A stretch of DNA of 64,000 nt from Gnetum montanum (lineage: Eukaryota > Streptophyta > Gnetopsida > Gnetales > Gnetaceae): the NCBI GenBank assembly GCA_015680685.1, contig MNCI01004036.1, positions 345,770 to 409,769 on the forward strand. The letters are read 5' to 3'. Below, piece by piece: positions 32,600 to 44,760 of this stretch. A program made the position numbers and the translations under genes. The notes under the pieces are model-generated. The model worked only from the letters and a program-made list of their open reading frames with translations, did no database searches and was not told where the DNA came from. Numbering within the stretch: position 1 is the first letter of the stretch; each line of letters begins with the position of its first letter.

Positions 32600-34385
32600 A
32601 ATGTTTCTTTCACATGGAAGTGATAATGCATCATATGAAGAGAACATTCATGAAGAACTAATGAGATATATATTGAAGAAAATTGGCATGACCAACCTCA
32701 TGCAAGGGTTTCATCTGTTCATGACCACCCTTACTACACTCAAGGACTACATTCACCTAAGGCAAACAATCATAGAGGAGATGGAGTCAGTCTTGGATCA
32801 AGGAGGGTCTCAAGGCCTAAGACCTTCTCAAAACCTAGAAAAGATAAATCAAGGGACCATGGGGAGAACTATAGAAGCCATGGTGATTCTCCTAATTTCT
32901 CATCTTCCTCTTCCTCTTTAATGTCTAGTTTTGATGAATATGATTGTAGGTATAGAGATAGAGCTCTACTATGGGGTTGAGATAAAGATAGAAATTGAAA
33001 CCAAGGGCAAAATCAAAGACATTAAAATGAGCATAGAAAAGATTATCACAATTAGACAAATATAAATAGATATTTTCACCAGAACATGTTTGATGATGTT
33101 GAACCCTTGTTGGCTACGAAGACCATGATGTAGATTACAAAGGTAATTAAAATACCCCATAGCCATCGAAGAAAAAGTCACATCAAAAGGCTTGATATGA
33201 ATAACATCCCTAAATTTATGGGAGGCTATAATTCTGATCACAACATCATTTGCAAGTCTTCCATGATGCTTGCATCTTACAAAACATTGAAAGTGAGTGG
33301 AAAAAGCTTAAGCTCTTTCCTAGAACACTAATAGACAAAGTGAAAAGTGTGGTATAGATTGTTAAAATCAAATTCAATCCATCAGTGGTCCACAATGTTG
33401 GAATCTTTAGTCAATGAGAAATACCAAACCTATGTGAGGGTGTCCAACCTAAGGAAATGAATCCAAGGATGGAAATAGGAACAACATGAACCCTTGGATA
33501 TGGCCCTAGATACATAATATTCTCTACTTCATAGATGTCTAGGAGCAAATTTTCCACATCATAGATGGGCTTGGTAGTCCAACAAGAGTGACCCTTGGTA
33601 TTTATGCCCAAGGTTAGTTATACGAATTAAAAGTTCATCAAATAGAAAGACTAATTAATCATGTGGCGAAAGAAGGAGAGCCATGTAAATAAGATAATGT
33701 TGAAGAATATCATTGGGACCCAACTCTTCAAAAGAAGAGGGTTCATCTTTGTGATAAGGAAAAAGAAGCATCTCTCAATGAGGTGATTTGACAACAAACC
33801 TTACCAATGCAATAGTTTATTGTTGAAATTTAGGTAAAGCTAGATAAGATGTCAGAATGGATAAATGAGAAAGTTACAACTTGGGTAGAAATCTTAGAGG
33901 AGAGAGTAACACAAAGTAAATCAATTAATCACAAAAAACGAAGGAAAAGGAACAAAGAGACATGTAAGAACACTAATCAGAAAAAAAGGGAAATGGTTGT
34001 AGAAGAAGAGGCCATAGAATCAACCACCAAAAAAGATGATGGATGTGACATCTACCTATATGACCATTCAAGTGCTAATCAAGTGCAACATCATTCCTTC
34101 CACAACCAATGTCCTCCAATCCTACGCAAAGGCCAACATCCATCATTACTTCAACAGATGACAGAAACAATGAACCTAGCACTGTGGAGAGATGGAATAA
34201 TCCATGCATCACTAATCATGATAAAGGATGCAATCATAGGCCATACGTCTGCAAAGTCAACACAACTACTATTCTGATCCATTGTATGTTTCAAAACCAA
34301 GTATGTGAGCAACAACCCATCTACGTAGCCACCACTAAACTAGAAGACATCTATTGGCTTGAAAATGAAATTCTAACACTCTTTC
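32600..34385 (+). pseudogene. A4 gag fused to a protease-linker remnant
   Basis: Pieces align with A5 gag: a start region (32600-32780), HMNNIPKF-like text then GGYNSDHNIICKSS (about 33200-33260), SEWKKLKLFPRTL (33290-33330), a stretch near 33420-33500 with WKXEQHEPLDM-like order, and SEWINEKVTTWVEIL. A tail with CDIYLYDHSS (34045) parallels CDIYQYEHPKGC in A5. VCEQQPIYVATTKLEDIYWL at about 34300-34360 equals the region after protease in A1 (DIQNFLYAAATPQEDTQWL). The protease, RT, RNase H and integrase are absent. Frames are shifted several times. Confidence 0.7.
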
Positions 34386-34440
34386 ACAAATGCATAGAGC
34401 CTGCCTGCCCACTTATTAATTCTTGTCATGGTCAAAAGCT

Positions 34441-36503
34441 TAGTCATGGGGGAGATGCCCCATCCTAAAATCAAGAATTAATAAGTGTTTTTCATCTTTT
34501 TGTCTTATAATTTATTATCATTTTCTCATTTCTTGATACAAGTTTTTTCCATCCTTTTCAACTTTTTCCACACTTTTTTTTATTTCCTTTGTCACTAATC
34601 TTGATTGTAAATAAAACAACAAGATGTAGCTCAATGAGGTGAGGTTTTCTCTATGTTGTCAAACTCATGAGGGACTGATTATCTAGATAGTGAGGCCACA
34701 TCATCCATCCATCCATCTCATTAATAAGAGGTTCTTAACATGGTCATAATGATATTCTTTTCCATCATCAAACTAAGAATAAACTCATAATCATTATGCC
34801 TAGACAAAAAAGTGAAGAGCCAAGGAGGAATGTGAAGGGTGTGACATCAAGAAAACTTGTGGAATCTCTTTGATCACTTCTATATGTTCTATCATGTTGC
34901 TAAGGTTGTAATTATATCCTTGTAGATCTAAGAAAAAATAAGAGTGAGAGTAAAATAAGTACTACCTTACCATGTCACTAGAAAGACATGTTAGCCATTC
35001 CTAAAGATAGTCCTCTAGTAAGGTTGACATAGATAAAAATAAAATAAAAGAGCACAAAATAAATTTTTGAGGGTTCCAATGGAAAGACATGTTACCCATT
35101 CCTAAAGGTTAGTGGCTCCTCAAAAATAAAAAAAAAAGAGTTCCATGAATAAACTCCTCCCTTGGACAAAACGCCAAATGATGATACTCCTTGTAATGGT
35201 GGTAGTCTTATGGTTGTAAATCCAAGAGATAAAATAATGCGATGTCATTGGAAAATGGTTTAGAGTTGCTTTGAATCTTGGAAAGAAGGGCTAATGATTA
35301 CTTTAATTATTAATAACACAAAAGGATTCATTATACCTATGGTAAGGCACCTCACATTCCAATTTCTACAATTCTTTCTAAAATCCATCTCATCTCACTA
35401 GTTGTATGATCATAACTTGTGGTTTTGTGTAACATAGAGTTATTTTCTCAAATTTTTGGTTCCAACATGTGTGTTTTTCTAAAAAGGTATTCATTGCATT
35501 CAACCCCTTTGATGCCTACAAACATTTTTAGGTGTGGTTATACAAGGGCATTAAGTGTTAGAGCCTTATTTGGGGAGGACCCACTTGTAGAACTATTGTA
35601 ACTTATACTTTTCTAACACAACTGCATCATCTTGTACCTTTCAAGTGCATAAATGTCAATTTCAAAATCTTCCCTTATCATACAACCTATCTGTTCTATA
35701 TCATGGATTCAATACCCTTTTCTTACATCTTCCAAAGCTTTTAATATTTGTGTTTCCATTTTACAACATTACTAGTGCCCAAATATGTATTCTCACTTAT
35801 CCTAGAACTTTGTACTCTACATGAAACCTTCCAACCAATCACAAAGCTCCATTTTCCATAATCAGTGTCCCCATGAAATGAAAATCTAAGGCCTTTTATA
35901 TTGGCTACATGATATTGGAGGGGAGTCGATATTAAATACTCGATATCGAGTCTAACACAAACTATAAATGTGGCCTTAGCAATTCTTTAGAAATCATTTT
36001 CATCAATTGTAGATAAGTGAGTTTTTGCATTTTTCTCTCTTAACCAAGAGTTCTATGCATCCAACTTCCATACATGATATCTAGCTCCGTACTACTCCAA
36101 TTTCCATGGTCTTTGAACCTATTTGATCCCTAAGTGTTTAATTTAGTTGGGGGTGCTTATGTGGAAAATTTGTACCAATTTTTCAAAATTTTCTATCAAT
36201 TGAAAGGTATTATAAGGGTAAGAATGTTGAAAAACTTAAGCTTTTTAATGAACAATTAGTTGTATGCATGTCATAACCTTTAATTAGCATCCCTAAGAAA
36301 TCATAACCATCATTATAAGCCATAAATAAGGGAAAAGAAGTCAATTGTGAAGGGTTATAAAAGAAGTTAACACTTCTTGGGGCATTTTTCTTATACTTTT
36401 TCTAGCCCTACAATCACATGAACTAAGAACATAAGTAAGGTATAAACCTATTGATGATAAATGAAAAGCACCTTAGTAATCTAGAATCCTTAATTGATTA
36501 GAC
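34441..36503 (+). other. A4 post-integrase G-tract and 3' region
   Basis: Opens with tagtcatgggggagatg (34441-34457), then a T-rich stretch, then sequence that aligns with the minus strand of A2 (7247-9263). A 25-bp block with aaagacatgttagccattcc occurs twice (34982 and 35082), a local duplication. The conserved tttggggaggacccactt is at 35567-35585. Ends just before the third ORF. Confidence 0.65.
35905..35975 (+). promoter_or_regulatory. Internal U3-like promoter upstream of the A4 third ORF
   Basis: gatattggagg, tcgatatta, actcgatatcgagtc and TATAAAT at about 35965 follow one another within 65 bp, in the same order as the GATATC-type U3 and TATA of the A4 LTR (31597-31715). No R/U5 follows. 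The third ORF starts about 540 bp downstream. Confidence 0.55.
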
Positions 36504-37964
36504 ATGATCCCAAAAAGAGGAGGACAAGGAGGACCTTCACAGGGTGCAAGAAAATGCTCAAGGGGTAGTAGAGGTGAACTAGGAGAATAAGGCCTAGTAG
36601 CTAAGCATGACAAATAAGAGGTCCAATCATTCAGCATTTATCAAGAGGCCCCTGTTATAGGGCAGTTGATCCAAATGGAGGTTGTAGAACCATAGGCTCA
36701 TGCACAGGGACAATGCATCAAGTTGTCCTAAGAATGCCTCCATGCCATCCAAGAGTGATTCATGTCGACCATAGTCATCGTGAAAATGAACTTCGAGCCA
36801 TTCATGGAATTTTTCCTTGAGGTGATTAGAACTCAGCTTCAGGCATCACCTTTATGGCACATCCTATTTGAAAGTGGTGAATGGTACCTCGATGAGACAT
36901 ACCAATTTAGGCATAATAAAGAGAAGGGCACCATTGTTAACATTGGCAAAATTTATGTTTCTTACTCAATCAAGGCCATTGCAAAATCTTTGAACATACC
37001 CAATGTGGGGACCAAAGTAGCACACCTATCCATAAGATCTAACACAGAAACAAGGAAGTTGTAGTTGAAATGTACATATAATAAATAAGACAAAATATAC
37101 AATCAACTAACTCTGTAGGAAAGAATTTGCTTCAAAATCAACACATACCATCTCTTCCCCACTAAAGGACTAAATAAGATATCAGCCTACATGGCCAAAG
37201 GAAGTGCAATCCTAATGGGCAAATACAATGCCAGCCTTGCACAACTATACTTCATGGAGATTCAACAATGGGTTGAGAAAAGAAATATAGGGAAGCTAAC
37301 ACTTCCATTCCATTTCCTAATCAGGAAGCTATGCAAGTAAGTCAAAATCCTCAGTTACACTAATGATGTTTCCAAGAGGGCCCAAAGTGAATCATTCTCT
37401 GAGTTGCTTAAACCAGAAACACTAAGAAAAGATCATGGTAAAGAGCAAGAACAAGTACCAAATTGATAGCAAAAGCAGCAAGTCCCATTGCTACCGCCAT
37501 AGGATTATAGATCCTTAATGAGACATCTGCAAAAGTTTGCTAAAACTCTCAATTGGAAAAGTAGGGATGAATCCAACCTCTTCTGAGTCATTGATGTTAT
37601 CGTTTAGCCCATAATTTTAGGTGATCCATCAAGGGGATAGATTTCCTTGTAATCAGAAGGAGAAGCCTAGTGGTCATAGCAAATCTCTAGGAATGTTACA
37701 TTTTTCCAAGTGATGCCTGAAATTGGAGAAGGTTCCATACTTGTGGTCATGTAGCCGTAAGATGCGGCAGGCATAACAGAAGTTATAACAAACTACATTA
37801 AAGAATCCTTTACTATGCCTGTTAGGCCCCCAATGGACTTCACTAGAACTACAGACACATAGATGTTAGTTGTAACCTTGATGACTCCTATGACTCATGA
37901 GGATGTACTTAACAAATTCCTACAAACTAGGTAGGTCATGGCAATCTTCTTTGACTTCCCTAGC
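36504..37964 (+). pseudogene. A4 third ORF, N-terminal part
   Basis: Starts MIPKRGGQGGPSQGARK. After stops it is open at 36762-37064: FEPFMEFFLEVIRTQL, ASPLWHILFESGEWYLDETY, VNIGKIYVSYSIKAIAKSLN and IPNVGT. It then continues ERICFKINTYHLFPTKGLNK (37119), SAYMAKGSAILMGKYNASLA and LTLPFHFLIRKLCK (to 37337). This resembles the 'putative plant transposon protein' domain (PF20167 type), in which a conserved region with P-T-K/H is followed by an Ala/Leu helix and a P-x-L-I-x-x-L-C end. That identification is from memory. It aligns with the A3 ORF. The function is unknown. Confidence 0.62.
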
Positions 37965-38645
37965 TAATGAGCATCAAATTCTTGCATTGATGGGCCCCCG
38001 TTGACTCAGGCTCATTAATGGGGCCCTGTTTACATGGTGTTGCCTCATTGATAGGGCCACATCAACATAGTCTTTGCTACATTGATGGGGCCTCATCAAC
38101 ACTACCCTAGAGTAAAAAATACAAATACAAGCTCCCATCCATGTTTATGGGCATTCAAGTCATAATAGTAGCAAAGCTCTTGCCATTTTTTTATTCAAAA
38201 GTTAGAGTATTTTTCCCGAGTGCCTATAGTAGGCATCATTAAGTGTATGAATCGTTATTCAAGCACTATTGTACCTAAACCATACCAATGTGTATGGCAA
38301 TAAAGACGAGCTTCTTGATCAACCTTGTAGCATTCTGGATAACTTAAATGTTTTATTTATGCATTCATTATTTTTATTAAATATTCAATTAATTAAGCTA
38401 AATTAGACTTTAACCAATTAAGCTAAATAGATTAAGTACATAAGTATGACTGCTTTGAGCATAAACATGTATTCGCTTCGTAATCCCAGCAACATTATTG
38501 CTTGGTGTGCCCAGTAATGTAGCACTTTGTAACCCAGTGTAGATATGTGGGTTTAGGATGTGTATGCAAAGTGAGACCAAATTCTTATGTTAGGAATAGC
38601 TAGAGAATAATTAGTTAGTTAAATTAAATTAGTCATTAAATTACT

Positions 38646-38685
<40 letters not shown>

Positions 38686-38913
38686 TAAAACTATAAAACA
38701 TAAAATGATAAAAATCATATGCCTTGGTTACAAACCATACCTTTGTACTTCACAAGTGTAATTGGGAAGAAAATGAATGACCTTAGGATAAAGTTCACTT
38801 CCTAGAAGACTAGTGCACCAAAAACTAGAGAGTCCACAGAATTTGATTGGATTGCTTGTGAATGCTTTGTGATTCGTATGGTTGGGCATAGGGGCACCCC
38901 TCACTGCTCATCA
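37965..38913 (+). repeat. Solo family A LTR in the A4 third ORF (CGAYGAGGCC type)
   Basis: TAATGAGCATC to GCTCATCA, 949 bp, with U3 motifs gatggggcc and catcaaca, TATA-like aaatacaaatac near 38110, and the block gtgcctatagtaggcatc. The flanks are ctagc (37960-37964) and ttagt (38914-38918), identical except for two C-to-T changes, so they are a plausible aged TSD. The third ORF continues on both sides. Confidence 0.75.
38648..38681. repeat. (TC)n microsatellite
   Basis: About 16 uninterrupted TC units inside the solo LTR. The corresponding stretch in A1 (about 6855) is a much shorter ctctctcc. Confidence 0.95.
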
Positions 38914-38918
38914 TTAGT

Positions 38919-39404
38919 GATGTCATTATAGTTCAATCCAACCTCATAGCCACCAAAGGAAATCTAGTCATGGCAAAGACAAGGATAGAGCATGCAAAAG
39001 CAAAAGTACACTAATTGCAATAAGAGCTCATCGTCGTGAGGGCCAAAAGAAGGGATCCTTTCCAATTCATTGCACTTGACTAGTTGAAGTAGTTATTAAC
39101 AGAGTAACTAGGCAAATTGATTAAGTAGAAATAAAGTGGCTAAACAAGAAAAGGAGAAGTGTTTTGGAATTCCTTAGTTGCTAAAGCACAAGTGTATGCT
39201 CATGCAAAGGCACTAACCATTGCTTAGGAGAAAAACAAGCAACTTGCTGCTGACAACGCAATGTTGACTACCATCAAGAAGCAAAAATAAATCTTGAAGG
39301 AGAGCATCCACTAGTTGAGGGAGCAACAAGTGAGGATCAACTAAGACATAAGCAGATTGGCCAACAAGAACTAAACCCTCTCAATGAAGGAGGTGAGCAC
39401 TGTA
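38919..39404 (+). pseudogene. A4 third ORF, coiled-coil part
   Basis: Translation from about 38930: NLIATKGNLVMAKTRIEHAK, then AKAQVYAHAKALTIA, EKNKQLAADNAMLTTIKKQK and LREQQVRIN, with in-frame stops, all at Gln, Trp or Glu positions. The Ala/Lys/Gln/Leu composition and heptad-like spacing indicate a coiled coil. It parallels the C-terminal half of the A3 ORF. It is cut at 39404 by A5. Confidence 0.55.
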
Positions 39405-40333
39405 TGATGAGTTGTCATTGGTTGGCTATGTCGATGAGGCCTTGTCTATACAATCGACCGTGTTGACAAGGCCTCATCGATGCATCTTGCCTTGTGTTGA
39501 CGAGGCCCTATTGACGTAGTGTCTATTCATCGCCTATAAATACACACCTACCAACCACATTTATGGAAATCTAGATTACAATAGCAGCGAAGCTCTTATA
39601 TTTTTTCATTCAAAAGTTAGAATTTTTTTCCTCGAGTGTCCATAGCAGGAGTCGTTAAGTGTACAAATATTTATTCAATAATTTTTGTACCTGAGCATGA
39701 AAATGTGTGGTAATAAAGACGAGCTTTCTGATAAACCTTGTAGCACTTTGGATAGATTAGATATTTTATTTATGCATTCAATGTTTTCAATTATTTGTTA
39801 ATTGTTCTCAATTATTTTGCAAATATTTTCTAGTAATTGAGTTAATGAGTTTATTAAGCTAGATAAATTAAATATATAAGTACAACCACTTCAAGCATAA
39901 CATGTATTCACTTGGTAATCCTAGCAATGTTATTGCTTGGTATGCCCAGGAGTGTAGTGCTTGGTCACCTAATAGCAGATATATGTGGGTTTAGGACATG
40001 TACGAAAAGTGGGAATGGATACTTATGTTAGGATTAGTTAAATGCTAATAAATTAGTTAATTTAGATTAGTTAATCAAATTAATTTTATCCATATTTACG
40101 CACTAATCTATAAAACATAAAAAATGATAAAAATTGAATGCCTCAATTACACTTAACCATACTAACAAACATCACAAATGTAATTGGGAAGACAATCACT
40201 GACCTTAAGGCTAGATTCACCTCCTAAAGAGATAGTGCATTGGAAATGATGCAAACCATAAAATTTGACCAAATCACACATGAATGCTTTGTGATTCATA
40301 TGGTTAGGTGTACGAGTACCTTGCCACTCATCA
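39405..40333 (+). repeat. A5 5' LTR (U3 of the CGAYGAGGCC type)
   Basis: 929 bp, TGATGAGTTG to CACTCATCA. U3 has gtcgatgaggcc, gttgacaaggcc, catcgatgc and gttgacgaggcc, four related motifs in 120 bp, then gacgtagtg and TATAAATA at about 39535. R/U5 holds gtgtccatagcaggagtcgt. Confidence 0.9.
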
Positions 40334-40353
40334 TTGGCATTGTTGTCAGGGAA
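40334..40353 (+). promoter_or_regulatory. A5 primer binding site (tRNA-Asp type)
   Basis: ttggcattgttgtcagggaa abuts the LTR end. It lacks two bases and has one G-to-A change relative to the A3 site. Confidence 0.7.
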
Positions 40354-40426
40354 TTTTTTTTGTGGAACGTGTGCTATTTAGGTCTAAGTGAACATCACTA
40401 ATATCGTTGTATGAACCTAAAGGTCC

Positions 40427-42840
40427 ATGTCATTCCCACTATACATAAAAAATTCTAAAAATCACACTAACAATTTCATTTTGTTTTGCAAAATATCTTC
40501 TTCTTCTCGCAAGCTTGAAGATACTAAACCACTAGTCCCAAAAAAATACAAGATGGCATGCACTCATCCAGATGAGTTTGTGCTAAATTTCACCTTCATC
40601 CTACATCAAGATGAACAAATGCAATGGCTTGATATGGAGGGCAATGTCATCTTTCCCCCTGATAGATCTGTGCCCAGAATGCTATTTAAAACCCCTAAGA
40701 AGTTGGGTATAGTAGATCTTCATGAAGAATACGTTGTGAATGGATACAACACTAAGAACTACTATCCCACTGAGACACAACATAAGTGAGATAAACATCA
40801 GGAGAAACTATATGAAGCTACAAAGGGAAAACATTACACTAACCCCTTGTTTCTACTAGATCAAGAGGATAATGAGGATCCTCCCTTTGAAGGTTCTCAA
40901 CATGAAGATCCTCCACCCCTGCTACTAATGGCAATAGTATGAACCTAACCCTACGATTGACTATTCATAAAATGGGGTTAGAAAAGAGTGATAGCCAAGG
41001 TATGGACTCAAGTAAACATTGCAACAATAAGGAATCTAAGGATGATGATCATAATAAGCATAAGAGTGGTGGTGGACACAATGGTGGTGGTGGTGGTCCA
41101 CCTTCCTCTTCATCCTCTTCATCCAATTCTAAACATTCTTCTTCATCTAATGGTTCTTATGGGAGTCACCATCGAAACAACTATGATGAAAGTGATCAAC
41201 GAAATAACAATGACCATGAAGGCCATCAAACCAAAGGGGTGGTCGAAACCATCATCGACATCATCAATGTAGCAATGATGATGAACCTTTATTGGTGACT
41301 CATAGTATGCTTAACATTGTAGAGGCAGTAAAAATCCCAATTAGGCATATGAAGGATAGTCAAATCAAGTGCCTACATATGAACAATATCCCAAGATTTG
41401 AGGGGGGATACAATTCTGATCCATAGACACATCTACAAGCTTTTCAAGATGCCTATGCTTTATAGAACATAGAGAATGAATGGCAAAAAATCAAGCTTTT
41501 TCCAAGGACACTGATTAAGGAAGTTGAAAGTTGCTACTAGTCCTTAGAGTTGAAATCTATCCGCAGATGGAGTACCATGCTAGAAATATTCAATGATAAA
41601 TACCAGACATACTCCAAAGTGTCTAACCTATGAAGGCAAATCCAAGGCTGGAAAAAAGAAGCACATGAACCCTTGGATGCTGCCATGAGCTGATACTATT
41701 TACTCCTACATTGATGCCCAGGCCATGATCACTCTCAAAGAAAACAACTTCACCACATCATAGATGGGCTCAGAGCAAAAACAAGAAGAACCCTTTGGGT
41801 GTATGCCCAAGGAAGATTATCTAAAATGAGAGCTCATTAGATCCAATAGTTAATTAAGTAGGTAGTAAAAGAAGAATGTGAGCTATGAAAAAGGGAAAGT
41901 GATAAATAATATAATAGGAACCCTTCCATTAGAAAACAAGAGGTCCAATTTTGTGACAAGGAGGAGTCACCACTTGATGAAGTGATGAACAGAAATACCT
42001 TGCCCATCCAAAAATCCATTTTTGATATTTCGGCCAAGGTTGACAAGTTATGGGACTCTTTGGATGAAAAGTTTCAAACCACTTTAAAGATTTCTAAAGA
42101 ATCCAAAGAGCAAAATAGTGATTGTAATCATAAGAGGAAAAAAGAAGTTGAACACCCCTACTAAAGAGGTAAGGGCAAAGTTGTTGTAGTAGAGGAAGTT
42201 GTGGAGTTTGACTCTGATGATGAAAAAGAATGTGACATCTATCAATATGAACATCCAAAGGGATGTTGCCCTGTGGTGTCACACTTACAAGATTCTATGG
42301 TGTACACATTGAATCCTCGCCTAGCACATAGGGAAGCTCCAAGATGATTGCCTTACCCTCAAAGTAGTCCAAGATAGTTCCACCAGCAACAATAAGCTTA
42401 CTATCCAAGTGGAGCTCCTCTACAATCGTACAAATAATACCAATAGTGGTATCAACCATAATCATGTGGAATGCCATCACCAAGGTAGCAATACCCTTAT
42501 AGGCAACTAGATCCATACAGGTACTATGTTCAACAACCTATCTTCCCTAGAATTTCTGTGAGTCATGCATCATTCCAGCATCACTATTACCCTCCAAAGT
42601 ACCATTGAACACATTCACCATCTACTGAAGAGGAAAACCCATATCTATATCCTTACCATCCTCCACATTCCTCTACACCTACACCTCCACCTTCAACTTA
42701 GTTACCTCCTGCTCCATCCATGTAGGGTGAAATTCCTCCACAACTGCAACAACGAAATGCTACAAGGGTCATACACTCAACCAGTTTTTCAACCAAGTGG
42801 TCCAGATAATCAATTAAGGAAATGAATTTTCTTCTAGCCC
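40427..42840 (+). pseudogene. A5 gag
   Basis: N-terminal MSFPLYIKNSKNHTNN and MACTHPDEFVLNFTFILHQD lead to FPPDRSVPRMLFKTPKKLG (open to 40789). Then comes a low-complexity linker rich in Gly, Ser, His and Asn (40990-41260), and a Retrotrans_gag core (41300-41850) with IPRFEGGYNSDP, QAFQDAYAL, ENEWQKIKLFPRTL, STMLEIFNDKYQTY and QIQGWKKEAHEPLDAAMS. The tail has CDIYQYEHPKGCCPVVSHLQ. No CCHC knuckle is seen, but two adjacent Cys in the tail are conserved between A3 and A5. Several TAG stops. Confidence 0.8.
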
Positions 42841-42939
42841 AGTAGTCCTCTCTAGTCCTCACAACCTATTTTGGTTGATCACCCTGCATCTCAAGAATCA
42901 TTATCCTCTACATCAAATACCTTCGAGTGCCATTCAAAC

Positions 42940-43630
42940 CAACTGTCACCTAGGATCCACACTGTAATGCTAACTCATGTTGTTTATGACTGGATTAAGG
43001 TTAGCAATCTTCCTACAAAATGATCTAATCTAAGAAGTCCACTCATCTATCTACAAATTGCTATACAAGAGCCATGTAAGGCTCTTCTTAACTCTGGTTC
43101 TAGAGTTAACCTCATCTCCCATGATATGTATAAGGCCTGGAACCTACCACCTCTCAAGAAGAGCAACATTTGTTTAGAATTAGTAGATCAATCAATTATT
43201 GTCCCTTTGGAATTAGTAGAGGACATTGCAACCATAGTTTATGGGTGATCCTATCCTGCTAATTTTTTGGTAATCAAGGTGAACAATTGCAAAAGTGACT
43301 TCCCCATCATTATGGGAAGGGCTTTATTAACCACGATCAATGCCCAAATGGGAATAAGGGACCTATCCTTAGAAATATCCAAGGAAAATGAGCAAGGAAA
43401 AATAGAGAAAAAGCATATTCCATGCATCACATATAGTGATAATGGGTGCCATTGCATGCAAAAGATTTGGTCCATCAAGAGCACACATATTAAGGCATGC
43501 AATCAATGTGCACAAGAAATTAATATTCAATGGTGTCTATATGCTACAGCCACAAAGAAGGAGGGCACCCAGTGGCTGATAATTGATTCAGATAGTAGCA
43601 TAATATACATGAAGCCAACTGAGAGTATAA
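42940..43630 (+). pseudogene. A5 protease and linker
   Basis: SPLIYLQIAIQEPCKALLNSGSRVNLISHDMYKAWNLPPL. The catalytic Asp is Asn (AAC), so the protease is dead even apart from stops. Then come PLELVEDIATIVYG and the linker NFLVIKVNNCKSDFPIIMGR, SLEISKENEQGKIEKKHIP and SDNGCHCMQKI. Confidence 0.87.
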
Positions 43631-43631
43631 C

Positions 43632-44760
43632 ATGGCATATGTTGAAGGCATGGACAAAATTGAACAAGTTCATTACCAACTCTCCAATGAAGATGATGAT
43701 ACCTATTGGGGAGAGTTGGAGATCCCTAATCACTTCAAGCAGGAGCCCTTAGAACTAAAAACTTTATCAGCTGGTATGGAGTATGTATTTTTGAAGAATG
43801 GTAAACTGGTCATCATTAATACCAAACTTGCTCCTAAACAAAAAGAAAAGTTGTTGAAAGTAATGAATAAATGGTCAATAGCCTTTTCTTGATCATATCT
43901 AGAGCTAACAGGAATTGATCCAAGGATATGCCAGCATCGCATCTACACTGACATGGCCATGAAGCCTAGAAGGTAGCTGCAGAGGCTATTGAATCCCAAA
44001 TTAAAACAAATCTTCAAGGAGGAGATAAAGCAACTGCTCAAGGTAGGGTTCATCTATCCAATCACGAATAGTAAGTGGGTTAGCCCACTCATTATAGTAC
44101 CAAAGAAGGATGGCAAATGATAGGTTTGCATCAACTTTAGGCTATTAAATATGGCAACATTTAAGGATCATTTTCCTTTACCATTTGTAGATCAAGTGTT
44201 AGATACCATACCTAGGCATTGTTATTATAGTTTCTTGGATGGTTATAGTGGCTATAACCAAATCCAAATCATGCCAGAAGACCAGGCCAAAACAACGTTC
44301 ACAAGTCCCTGGGGGACTTTTACATACTATAAGATGCCATTTGGCCTATGCGATGCCCCCACAACATTTCAACACTTCGTCCTAAGTATCTTTCAACAAA
44401 AAATTGGTAGTGGTGTTGAAGTTCTCATGGATGACTTCTCCACCTATGAAGCTACATTCAAGCAAGCCTTGGATCGACTTGCTCAAGTACTAAAAAGATG
44501 TGTAGAGATAAACCTACGACTCAACTAGCAAAAGAGCCATCTCATGGTCCATGAAGACATTATGCACGGGCACCAAATTTCGCAGAAAAGGATTAAGGTA
44601 GATCCTATAAAGATAAGGGTCATACAAGGAATAACACACCAACCAGAGACTATTAAAGATGTTTGGTCACTCCTTGGACACATTGGTTACTATCGACGAT
44701 TTATTGAGAATTTCTCTAAGATTGCAAAGCCATTGGTAGAACTTACCTTTCATTTGGACC
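43632..44760 (+). pseudogene. A5 reverse transcriptase
   Basis: AYVEGMDKIEQVHYQLSN to LEIPNHFKQEPLELKTL leads into the RT. Then VGFIYPITNSKWVSPLIIVP, TFKDHFPLPFVDQVLDT, YYSFLDGYSGYNQIQI, TTFTSPWGTFTYYKMPFGLC, the box VLMDDFSTYE (about 44426-44455), and ISQKRIKVDPIKIRVIQG. All three catalytic Asp residues remain. Stops include TGATAG in KDGK**VCINF and TAG in LRLN*QKSH, where Athila RTs have Trp. After ELTFHLDQG the frame shifts at about 44750. Confidence 0.9.

Larger units (their letters stand above)
31597..39404 (+). mobile_element. A4: Athila-like element with pol deleted and third ORF retained
   Basis: 5' LTR, primer site and gag lead to a short protease-linker remnant. The sequence then jumps straight to the post-integrase G-tract at 34441, followed by the 3' region and third ORF. 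The third ORF is interrupted first by a solo LTR (37965-38913) and then by A5 at 39405. The 3' LTR is not found and was probably lost in the deletion at about 47805. It is inserted in the gag of element C. Target site before the LTR: gttat. Confidence 0.82.

Noticed and set aside
40988-41272. Val/Met-rich ORF on the plus strand
   Set aside because: It is a frame-shifted shadow of the His/Ser/Asn-rich linker of A5 gag. The mirrored ORF at 22802-23059 in A3 is the same shadow.
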